Source: Neostapfia colusana
Taxonomy: Eukaryota; Streptophyta; Magnoliopsida; Poales; Poaceae
Direction: 5' to 3'
Assembly (NCBI GenBank): GCA_030760725.1
Contig: JASWHV010000012.1
Location: 82,782,968-82,846,967, forward strand
DNA length: 64,000 nt
The notes under the pieces were generated by a model. The model saw only the letters and a list, made by a program, of their open reading frames with translations, was not told the DNA's origin and did no database searches. Each line of letters starts with the position of its first letter. Position 1 is the first letter of the stretch. A program made the translations under genes and the position numbers. Of the stretch, positions 11,870 to 21,884 are shown piece by piece.

Positions 11870-12359
11870 GGCGAGGGAGAACTCAAGGGCAAGAGAGCAA
11901 AAACACAAGAGTCCGAGAAGAAATGCAGGGAAGTGCGAAGGGAAGCCGCAATGTGGGTGAGACCCTCTCTAAAGACTTCCCGGGTGCAATTCCAAGCGAT
12001 TCAGAACTCTTCGAATACACCGCATCGGCAACCGCCTCGGCTCCTAGACCGAGTGCCGATGACGGGTGGACCCAAGCCGCCAAACTGAAGCGGTGGGTCA
12101 AGGAGTCAGTCTCCTGAGAAGATGAGCCGGCAAGGCACTTCGGCGGTTCCCGAAGAAAGCGCTGCAACGTGCAGAAGTGGCAGTCTTGGGAACCGCCGCA
12201 GTAAAGGCAACCATCAATTGAGCGCACGCTCCCACGATCTCGTGGCCGTTCGTGCTCCGGCAGCGGTCAATTCGGGACTTAGAGAAAGTGCGCGGATCGG
12301 AAGAGACGGAGGCCCCACCTCGGGCTTGCTATCTCCCCCGAGATGGGCCCGGGGGCCAC
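11870..12359 (+). other. Spacer between aORF start and 3' LTR of Tat-1, ending in a purine-rich tract
   Basis: Matches 60905-61395 (inverted) of Tat-4, and its right half matches 57320-57485 of Tat-3. It should contain the minus-strand promoter and leader of the aORF. The right end (AGATGGGCCCGGGGGCCA) adjoins the LTR and occupies the polypurine-tract position in all Tat copies seen. Confidence 0.65.
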
Positions 12360-13450
12360 TCTCGGTACCTGAGATATGGGGTACCCCCGCGCGCAGGGTA
12401 AAATGCCTAAGGAACTCGCCCTTCTCCGCAGGGAGAGCTCCGAAGGCGCCACGCGTCCGGCGGGGCCGGACCTCCCTCTCCTCAGAGGAGAGCTCCGGGC
12501 CCACCACGTGGCATACAGAAGCCGGACCTCCCCCTCCGCGGGAGAGAGGTCCGAAGGCGCCGCGTGTCCAGCACGGCTGGACCTCCCTCTCCTCAGAGAA
12601 GAGCTCCGGGCCCGCCACGTGGCCAACAGAAGCCGAGCCTCTCCCTCCGCGGGGAGAGGTCCGGAGGCTCCACGTGCCCCGCGGGACTGACCCTTCTCTC
12701 CTCTGAGGAGGGCTCCGGGCCCGCCACGTGGCAGCAGAACGGCGCTGCCTGCCCCGAGCGGTAGGCAGCGGGCGTAAAGACACCCCATACCTTACCCGTA
12801 CAAGGTATTCAAGGCCCGCGTCTTCCCGAGACGCGGAGACGCGGAGCACGCGTCTGTCAGGTGCCGTTGCACCCAGTCGCATCACAGACTGGCGCGCGGT
12901 GTCAGAACCTGCCAGCCAATAAACACCGCGACAAGACATCCCATGCCGCCTGCGCCGTCATCAACCACTATGACTAGCATGCGGCATGGGCAGGGCGGCA
13001 AGATGAAGACTCAGAAGCCTTCGACCAGAGGCAACTACCGGCATAACTGCAGATACGGTAGATAATAGACAATCTTCCCGGGACCACCTGTCGGGTCCCG
13101 ACTCCCCTTGTAAGCCGCCCGAGTCTTGGACTATAAAAGGCTTGGGTAGGCGTCGATAGCAAGGGTTCGCACTTTGCAACTCATACGCTAGCCACTCTCA
13201 AGCTGTAACTCATCCCCGAGCTCAGGCCTCCGGTCCTGAGCAGCAAGCAATACAGCGAGCTCCATAGCTCGCCGTGGATGTAGGGTTTTACGCTCCGGCG
13301 GCCTGAACCACGTAAAACTCGCCGTGTCAAGCTCTTACTAACTCGTCCATCTGCGCAAGCTCTCCGCTAGAGACTAGCCCCACTAAAAAAAGAACCTCCG
13401 CGGGCTGCCCAGTGCAGGCCCGGGGGAAGTGTCGACTGAACACTTCGACA
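12360..13450 (+). repeat. 3' LTR of Tat-1 (1,091 bp)
   Basis: Collinear with the Tat-3 LTRs. The first bases read TCTCGG where the other copies read TGTCGG or TGTCAG, so the terminal TG is mutated. It ends CTTCGACA. It carries G-box modules between 12440 and 12740 and TATAAAA at 13132-13138. The 3' flank is the satellite block and the predicted target duplication is GACTT (13451-13455); the left copy is outside the window. Confidence 0.9.
13132..13138 (+). promoter_or_regulatory. TATA box of Tat-1 LTR
   Basis: TATAAAA followed by GG in a conserved context shared by all Tat LTRs in the window. Confidence 0.7.
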
Positions 13451-15277
13451 GACTTGATACTACTTATGGCAGATGCAAATGTCTTCGAAAATAGCATGTA
13501 GCTCATTTAAAGTCCAAAAGATATTAGAGTACCTTTTAATGTTGCAAACCAATAATGATAACCACGTTGCGCCGTGTTAAACGAAGCAAAACTACCTTTG
13601 AAAGTTAGTAATTAATCTTGGGAGCAACCGCTCACTCATTTCAAGAGTAAACAATGTGAAACTATCCTGATAGGTTTTGAAGGGAGTTTCCAGACCATTC
13701 ACTTGTTTCAAGCTAAAATGAAATGAAACAACCTTGTGAGAGCCAAAAAATGTCAAAACACACCATTCACTCGTTTCAAGTTGTGAAGAACAAAAACTAC
13801 CTATAAGATGCAGATGAAAACCGAGACCCACCATTCACTCGTTTCATGTTCAAAAGATGTAAAAGTACATTTGTAAGTTTCATTGGAAGTTAGGAATTAA
13901 TCTTGGGAGCCACCGTTCACTCGTTTCTAGAGTAAACAAAGTGTAACTATCTTGAAAGGTTTTGAATGGAAACTCAAGACTCACCATTCACTTGTTTCAA
14001 GATGAAATGAAATGTAACTACCTTGTGAGAGCCAAACAAACATTAACACCCACTATTCACTCGTTTCAAGTTGTGAAGAAGTAAAACTACCAGTAAGTTG
14101 CGGATGAACACCGAGACCTGCTATTCACTCGTTTCATATTCAAAAGATGTAAAAGTACATTTGAAAGTTTCAAGAGATCCAAACAAATGTTAACACCCAC
14201 CGTTCACTCATTTCAAGTTGTGAAGAAGTAATACTAATTTGAAGATGCGAATGAACACCGAGACCCACCATTCAATTGTTTCATGTTCAAATAAGGTAAA
14301 GGTACATTTGAAAGTGGAAACATCAACTATCATTGGTCACTTGCTCGTTTCAAGTTCAAACAATGTTAATATAGCTCTGAAAGTTGCAAACAACACCGAT
14401 AACCACTTTCGCTCTATCAAGATCAAACGACTTGATACTACATGTGGCAGATGCAAATGTCTTCAAAAATAACACTTAGCTCATCTAAAGTCCCAAAGAT
14501 ATTATAGTACATTTGAATGTTGCAAATAAATAATGATAACCACGTTGCGTCGATTTAAATGAAACGGAACTATATTTGAAAGTTAGGAATTAATCTTGGG
14601 AGCCACCGCTCACTCGCTTCAAGAGTAAATAATGTGAAACTATCCTAATGGGTTTTTAATGGAACCTAAGGCCCACCATTCACTTGTTTCGAGCTGAAAT
14701 GAAATGAAACAATCTTGTGTGAGAGCCAACAAAAAAAGTCAGGACCCACCAGTTACTCATTTCAAGTTGGAAGAAGTAAAACTACCTTTAAGATGTGGAT
14801 GAACACCGAGACCCCCCATTCAGTCTTTTCATGTTCGAAAGATGTAAAAGTACATTTGAAAGTTTCAAGAGATCCAAATAAACATTAACACCCACCGTTC
14901 ACTTGTTTGAAGTTGTGAAGAAGTAAAACTACCTGTAAGATGCGGATGAACACCGAGGCCCACCATTCACTCATTTCATGTTCAAAAGAGGTAAAAGTAC
15001 ATTTGAAAGTGGTAACATCAACTACCAATTATTGCTTGCTCGTTTCAAATTCAAACAATGTTAATGTAGCTATGGAAGAAGTTGTTAACAAGCACCGACA
15101 ACAACTTTCGCCCTATTAAGTTCAAACGACTTGATACTACATGTGACATATGCAAATATCTTCAAAAATAGCATTTAGCTTATATGAAGTCTAAAAGATA
15201 TTAGGTTACCTCTGAATGTTGCAAATCATTAATGGTAACCACATTCATTCGTGTCAAGTTTAAACGAAGCGACATCA
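13451..15277. repeat. Satellite-like tandem array, about 68-bp degenerate units
   Basis: The motif TTCACTCGTTTCAAG recurs at roughly 13630, 13697, 13764, 13832, 13914, 13985, 14053, 14121, 14201, 14269 and onward, mostly 66-71 bp apart with some 80-82-bp steps. A longer unit starting GACTTGATACTAC recurs near 13451, 14429 and 15128, which suggests a higher-order arrangement. No coding potential. I do not recognise it as a known grass centromere, knob or rDNA repeat. It is the oldest visible sequence on this side: Tat-1 lies at its left edge and a family A LTR at its right. Confidence 0.85.
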
Positions 15278-16353
15278 TGTAACACCCCAAATTTCGTAAT
15301 TTATGCATGCATTCGTATTTCATGTAGAGGAACATTTTAAATAAGTAGAAACGAAGAAAGAATCAGAAAGATAGCTAAAAAAAAGAGCCAGTTCCAGTTT
15401 GCCGAGGAGCGTCGTAGACACTTCCCGCGGCCCGCTGGCCACGTGACGCCTTCGGGGCTCATCGCCGCGGAGGGGGAGAGGTCCGCCGCTAACTGGCCAC
15501 GTGGCAGGCTCGGAGCTTGCCACTGCGGAAGGAGCGAGGTCTGACCCCGTGGGACACGTGTTGCCCCCAGAGCTAGCCTCTGCGGGGGAGTAAGGCCCAA
15601 CCTGCGGGACACGTGTCACTCTCGGAGCTCACTCCCGAGAGGCCCGACACCGCGAGACACATGTCACCTTCGGAGCTCACCTCCGAGAGGTCCAACACTA
15701 CCGAACACGTGTCAATCTCAGGGCTCACCTCCGAGGAGAAGGTCCTGAAGGACACGCGTCATCCTCGGAGCTCACCTCTAGGGGGTCCGACACTGCTTGA
15801 CACGTGTCGTTCTCGGAGCTTACCTCCGGGGAGAAGAGACGTCCGACGCAGGTGGACACGTGTCGACCTTGGAGCTCATCTCTGAGCAGAAAAGGGGTCT
15901 GACGTTGCTAGGACACGTGGCACTTCCGGAGCCCACCTCCGAAGAGAGGGGAGGTCCGGCACTGACACGTGGCACTCTTGGAGCCACCTCCAAAGAGAGG
16001 GGAGGTCTGGCACTGACACGTGGCGTACGCGGAACTCGTCTGTGGAAAGAGGGGAGGTTCCCGCCCGCCAGGACGCGTGGCGCACGCGGAGCTCACCTCT
16101 GAGGGAGAGGGAGGTCCCGCCTGCCTGACACGGGGCACAACTGGAGCCCGCCTCTGCGGAAAAGGGAGGCCGGCCTCTGGTGGACACGTGGAGCCTCCGG
16201 AGCTCATCACCGTGGAGATAACAAGATCTTAAGCAGTTTTCCCTCTGTACGCGTGGGCATACCCGATACGGGAGGAAACCGACACGATTTCCACGATGTT
16301 ACCGCACCAAATCTATTGGAGATAAGTTGTTAAGACTCAAAACGATTTGAATA
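15278..16353 (+). repeat. Family A LTR, first part
   Basis: Starts TGTAACACCCC directly after the satellite. It continues with a G-box array and a segment whose reverse complement occurs in the solo LTR at 29524-32577. It breaks off inside TTTGAATA at 16353 and resumes at 20471 after a solo LTR. No internal region or polypurine tract is seen, so it may also be a solo or truncated LTR. Confidence 0.82.
15440..16190 (+). repeat. Tandem array of about 15 G-box modules
   Basis: CACGTG starts at 15440, 15498, 15555, 15610, 15706, 15801, 15857, 15914, 15966, 16017 and 16185. Decayed versions (CACATG, CACGCG, ACGCGT, CACGGG) fill the remaining steps near 15658, 15753, 16073 and 16129. Spacing is 47-58 bp. 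Between the cores lie GGAGCTCACCTC and GAGGTCC blocks. CACGTG(T/G) is the G-box/ABRE core bound by plant bZIP and bHLH factors; whether it acts here is inference. Confidence 0.85.
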
Positions 16354-16899
16354 TGTGAGGACCCGCCGTCCCAATTACTCACGGGAACGGGGCACCTCGC
16401 CCGGAAATCGTGTTGGGTGGTGCCGTGCGATGCGACACCCAACAGCACACATAATAAAGCATCATATTACATAAATCATGTGGAGGCTTACAAAGTGTAT
16501 GTCTTACAAATACTTTCCAAAATACTCTACAGCGGAAGACTATTACAACTCACGGCTCATACCTATGCTAAGCAACAGAGAAGGTGTCCAGTCCGCGGAC
16601 CCTTCTCACTAGCAACACTATCACAGTAGCAGCGGCAGGGGTTGCCATGAGTTCACCACTCGGAGAGCTCCGAGTCTCATCGGCCACCCGTACTTATCAG
16701 CGTATCATTATTACCTGCAAAACAACTTATGCAGTATCCGTGAGCACGAAGCTCAGCAAGACTGATCCGCCACCCTAGTCACGAAACTCTACATGATGAA
16801 AATAGAGGGCTGATTATAGCAGTTTGCATAAAAGATGAATTTGAGCTAAAGGAGAGTCCTTACTTTCCGTTTTTAAGCAGCTTTTATAGCCCACGATTT

Positions 16900-17085
16900 A
16901 CATCGAGACTCCACAATCAAACAAGAAACACTTTATCTCGATGTCACTTGCCTGAGGTGAAAGTAACTTTAGTGAGCTACCCTAGACACATACGGACCTT
17001 GCGCCATCAACGTCGAGACTCCACAATCAAACAAGAAACACTTTGCCTCGACGCTACTAGCCCAAGGTGGAAATTAAATTTAGTG
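16900..17085. repeat. Tandem duplication, about 111-bp unit, two copies
   Basis: The block TCGAGACTCCACAATCAAAC is found near 16902 and again near 17013, each followed by a diverged copy of the same downstream sequence. It lies inside the 4.1-kb solo LTR. Confidence 0.75.
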
Positions 17086-18868
17086 AAGTGTTGATCGTTC
17101 CTCGTCTCCATTATAAGGATTACTCATGAAACATATTATATGTTTCCCCGGTTTATTACTACGTCACGACTCAGAGTACAAGTATGCTCACTACCGCGAG
17201 CGACGGTGATTGCAATATAAAACATCCGGCTGACATGACACGTACGCCCGTACTCGACGTTGCACACAGCACCCATCTCTGACGTCATACGTGGCCACCT
17301 TTCACACGACACCTAGGTGTCGAACCGGTCCCACCAACTGGGATTAAGCCTCTCTATGGCAAATCCTCGTAGAGCCGACTTCTCTATCCTTTCAGCATCG
17401 ACATCAGACGGTGAGGTATGCCTCGACACACAGGTTAACATGTTACATCGGTTTCCTGGGTCCCATATTGTCAATATGCATCCGGTACACATCTCAAACT
17501 TGTCTCACAGGGCCGTACACGAAAACGGGCCTTAATCGACTCAGACATAGACTAGGTTCACAGGACCATGTCCTTGATCCTTCCATCCACTGTCCGGTCT
17601 CCATCCCCAACTATGAGGATCAATTCCCAACTCTTCCGATTGATCCCCCTTAAACCCGGTTCACGAGTAGGAAACTGCCCACTCGAGTTTGGCTTCTTTT
17701 AATCCATTTTTGTTAACTTGAGATCAGCAGTGAATACAAATAAAAACTTGTAAGTTTTGATGCAAACCGGGGCTTACCTTTGTTTTGCAGGGGACTTATA
17801 TATATAACTCAGTTAATGAAGACCACTTGAGGCTTGATCAACTGCTTTCCTCTTTCCTTGATTTCTACTCCAAAGACTTCAACTTCTCCACGTAGTTACT
17901 ACACGCAACGAATATGCATATTTATTTAATTGTAAAGACTTTGTTACAAGTTCTAATAACAAGTTTTCAAAAACTGGAACTCTGTTTAAGAATTTAAAAT
18001 GACACTGATGCTAGTGGTTTGAGTTTGGATCTAAGCACATGATTAAGTGCTAAGTGGTTCCCCCCTCTTCTATATTGATCACCTTAAGTGGTTTAAACAG
18101 AACAGGGGTGATCCAAAGCTCCAATGGAGCTGAGAATTTTCATGTGGGTTCCTTGTCACAAGAAAGCACTCTGGACCAATATTTGAGATTATCTAATGAG
18201 TGGATCACTCAGAATAATTCCCTAAGCCTTTAGGCAAAAAAGAATTAATTCTGAATAAACTTGCATGTTCATGCCAAACTTAGTGAACTACAATTTCAAT
18301 TATAGTTCATAGGACTTTCATGAATTTTCCAAAGATTTTTGGAGCTAAGAATCTCCCAGCAATGAATTTCCAAGTTCTGGAAATTCCCTGAAATGTTTCA
18401 GTATTTAATTTGGATACAACACTTTAAATTCTAAATTGCCCTGATCAAATCAACTCCAATTGAGCTGAAACTTTTACAGGGGTTCACTAATACCCTAAAG
18501 ACTATTCTGGCAAAATTTGAGGATTTTTGGATTAGCCAAACTCCCACTAAAATTCTTTTACTGAAAAGCTTTAAAGAATTTTCCAGAATTAAATAATGAC
18601 TTTTATACAAATTGGGTTTCATATTTGGACAGTACTCTATTAGAGGAATCCAACAAAATTTGTTTCAAAATTTTGGATTCACCTACACAAAGTTGTAGCT
18701 ATCCAAAGTTTAAACTGAAAACTGAAATTCCCAAAATGTTCAAATGCCTGCCAGTGGGTCTCACCCGGCAGACCTTCTTCTTCCTCGCGCCAAACAGGGG
18801 CCGCGGCGGCGCCCTCCGGCGAGAGTCGCCGGAATGGCTTTCCCGGTCACCTCCTGACCTCAGACTTG

Positions 18869-18888
18869 CCCCCCCCCCCCCCCCCCCC
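18869..18888. repeat. Run of 20 cytosines
   Basis: An uninterrupted C20 tract in the GC-rich half of the solo LTR. The length may be unreliable in sequencing. On the minus strand it is a G20 run. Confidence 0.8.
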
Positions 18889-20470
18889 GTAATTTGTGGC
18901 GCTGAACTCGTCTAAGGTGTCGCCGGCGGCCGTAGATCGCCGGAAAGGGGTGCGTGGCGGCGGCAGTGGCTGCTAGGGTTCGGTGAGCTTGGAAATCGCC
19001 TACACCGCATCAAAAGGGTCGGGTATTGCTCGGAGAGTACCGTGGCAGCTTGAGAATGTTGGATATGGGCGCCAAACCTCGTGAAAAGGCCGGCAGCATA
19101 GAGCTCCACGGTGACCTGAGACGGTTTCTTTATGGCGGCACGAAAAACGGCTATAACTCGGTCGTTTCTGGATCATATCGCTCGATTCTTGGTCGAGGAG
19201 GGCCGCTAGGAAGTGAGGAAGGTGCTGACAGATCGGCTCGGCCAGTAGCTAACCGAGTAACATGAATTTTGGGGTAGACCGCGCTCTACCCGAATACACT
19301 ATGTTTCGGAAAAACTAGGAATTCTCCTCATCCGGTTAATCAATCGCTATACGGCTTGCAGCTGCACGATCTAGGGAGCACGGCGCACCTTTTTCGTGTA
19401 GAGGAGGAACGGTGAAAACGGCCGGGGCGTGCTGCCCACGGTGAGCCGATTGCAGTTTCCGCCGTTTGCACCTCGGTGCTTCTCGCTGATCTTCAGTTTG
19501 CAGCCAACAGAAACACCGAGCATCGGCGCTGAGCAGGGGAACAATTCCAACACATGTAGACGCTTCCTTTTTGTGTTTATGGCTCGAGCAAAGGCCGAAC
19601 GATGCCGGTGTGCGGTGGAAAAAGGTCGAGGAGCGGCGCCGGTGGGGAGAGCCGAGCTCGGTGCGGCGCTATTCGTGAGGAGGAGGCAAAAACACGATAG
19701 GCTCGGTCTGTGGAGAAGAGATTACGCTGAGTGAGGAGGGAGATAACCACACGGCAGCCAGCGCGAGAGGGGAGCAGGAGGTGGCTCCCGGGAGATGGCG
19801 CGAGCGGCTCAGTGTCGCCCGGGGTAAAGCCTCGGTGGAGTGAGGAACAGAGAGAAAGACTTAGGGATTAAGTCTGCTCATTCCTATGACATGTGGGCCC
19901 CACTATTCAGTACCCCTTCTCCTCAAAAGATCTCCAAAGTTTGACAATTATCCAACCCAAATGTTTGAAAGTTGGAAACTGAGCTGCATTTGTATAGTTC
20001 GACAAATTCCATCCAAATTCAAATGTTTATTTGAATTCTTTGCATATTTAACTCCATTTGGATAAATGGGTAGCAAACCTTTTCAAAATTTATTGAAACT
20101 TTGCCCAACCACTAATTTGGACCCAAGGAATCCAAAGATGCAACTTGATTCTTGTGTCAGCTGCTGCAAACAAGAGTTTGAACACAACAGTTTTGAATTA
20201 CCATTGTGTCCTCTCCTCATTTGAAATTTGAGTTGAATATTTGGTTTAACTTCTGATTTTTAAACACTTCTATTGCATTTGAGTACTTCAACTCTGTGGT
20301 CTTAACCCACCTAGGGTCCAAACATGCAAATAATTCTAAGTTTGTTTTTGAACAATTTTTCATGTGTTATCATATGTAACAAGTTGAAACCAGCCCCTTT
20401 TTCATACACATGACAACCACTTTTGTGCAAACTCATGTTTCTTTGTATTCATACTTTTGGGACTTTTACA

Positions 20471-21884
20471 GAATAGGACTCTTATTTAAAATCCAATCAG
20501 ATTAGGACACTTTTTATTCAGGTTATAAATCGAACCCAAAACGCCCCTTGGCCATACCATCTATTCCCAAGTCGATGACTTAGAGGCCCTAGCCCCCAAC
20601 TCGTCGTGTTAATTCCCTTCGCCGGAGTTCAGTCGTCGGAGACCGCCGACGAGCTCCCCGTCGCCGGAAGAGAGCCCCGACGATCTGTCTTGCTAGGAGG
20701 AAGACCCCGAGACCAAGGAGAAGTGAGGTAGGTCTTCGTTACCACCTTACGACCTCATCGCGGTTTTCTTTGCATCTGTTTCTTCAATCCCTTCGAACAG
20801 AAGCTTTTTCCGTGTAGACAGATCACGTGTTGATCGATTTGATCTAGATCTTGAAACAAGGTCATTGCCACGTCCACATTTGATCTTTACACACTTGATC
20901 ATCATAAAACCCCATGCAAGCCATTAAAACATGCAAGGACACGTACAGAACTGATCTAATAAAACAGCACCATAGGATTAGCATGCATATGCATCATTGC
21001 ATCTTGAGTAGAGTTTGTGCATGATGATTGATTGTTGTAAATCTTGTATATGCGTGATCGTGAGTAGAAGGACAAGCTCAGCGACCTATCTACGACGAGC
21101 TACAACAACAAGACCACGAGACACGTGAACAACCAGAGCCACAGGAACAAGGCAAGTGCCCTTTGACCATATTGATCCCATGTTTTTGAAAACTGTTTTG
21201 TTTACGAAAACTGTGTATGCTGAGTCAACTTGATGGGAAACCATTTTATAGGACTTTACTAGTTTTGTAAACCACCATTATCATCACGGAAGTTTATGAG
21301 TCTGCTATGGTCATTTTTCTTTTCTGCTTCGCTAATCTACAGGATATGGGAAGCGATAGAATGGGTCTAGCTACTGCACTCATAATGTTAATGAGAACTT
21401 GATGATAATGAACATGAATCGGGGGAGATCTAGGCAAGTTTGGTTTGTAGATGTAGTAGAATGAGATGGTGGTTACTTGCCGTAGATTTAAGGACCGGTT
21501 CATGCGAGCACATGCCAGGAATACAGTGCCACCACAAGGTCAAATATGGTTGCGGCTTAGCTGACTAATTAGGTAAGTTGCTAGATTGTTATGGACCGTG
21601 GAAGGCGCAGGGAATGAGAGTCGAGAGAGGACTGCCCTGGGAACCGCATGGCACAAGAGGGGGCCCGTACGTGGGAGAATGGTGATTCGAGCCTGCTGAT
21701 GAAACCAAGTGAGTCCATAAATCTAGTAGCCCCTTTGTAAAGGCTATTTTGTGATCTCTTGGTCATACACCGATGGTTATGTACTGATATAATGGAGGTT
21801 CTATAGTCACCGACGGGTGACCAAATCACAAACTTGTGGGTAAAGTGGTGCAAACTCTGTAGAGTCTAAAACTGTCATGATAGT
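20471..21884 (+). repeat. Family A LTR, second part (truncated)
   Basis: Continues the LTR after the solo insertion, with TATAAAT at 20524, a leader-like GC-rich stretch, and 3' motifs shared with other grass gypsy LTRs (GGACCGGTTCATG near 21490). It is collinear with the reverse complement of about 30390-31770. It ends abruptly at TCATGATAG, where the palindrome begins; the expected LTR 3' end is missing. Confidence 0.8.
20524..20530 (+). promoter_or_regulatory. TATA box of family A LTR
   Basis: TATAAAT. The reverse-oriented copy has TATAAATA at 31707-31714 (minus). Confidence 0.55.

Larger units (their letters stand above)
6104..13450 (+). mobile_element. Tat-lineage Ty3/gypsy element Tat-1, 3' part, interrupted
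   Basis: This is the 3' internal region and 3' LTR of a Tat-type element. It is identified by strong similarity to the region before the 3' LTR of the complete element Tat-3 (about 57000-58583) and, inverted, to 59806-63830. It contains an antisense ORF, a G-box-rich spacer, a purine-rich tract and an LTR at 12360-13450. A Tekay element entered at 6104 and a solo LTR of the same family sits at 7038-10351. The 5' half is outside the window. Confidence 0.85.
16354..20470 (-). mobile_element. Solo LTR of a separate gypsy-like family (4,117 bp), TSD GAATA
   Basis: On the plus strand it starts TGTGAGGACCCGCC and ends CTTTTACA, so it has TG...CA ends on either strand. GAATA occurs at 16349-16353 and 20471-20475, a perfect 5-bp duplication, and the family A LTR is continuous across the site. 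Minus orientation is inferred from motifs shared with the 3' ends of other LTRs (GCTGAGCTTCGTGCTC, the CTTCCGCTG block) near its plus-strand left end. The GC-rich part (18760-19860) would then be the 5' portion. No TATA box is obvious. Confidence 0.9.

Noticed and set aside
12122..12939. Long overlapping ORFs on both strands of the Tat LTRs (also 42616-43113, 49236-49779, 57239-57942, 60448-61199)
   Set aside because: They arise from GC-rich tandem modules with few stop codons; four or more frames are open at once and residues are Arg/Ser/Pro repeats.
18625..19734. Possible exons of a host gene in the GC-rich block
   Set aside because: The block lies wholly inside a 4.1-kb solo LTR with a perfect target duplication, and short ORFs show no known motif.
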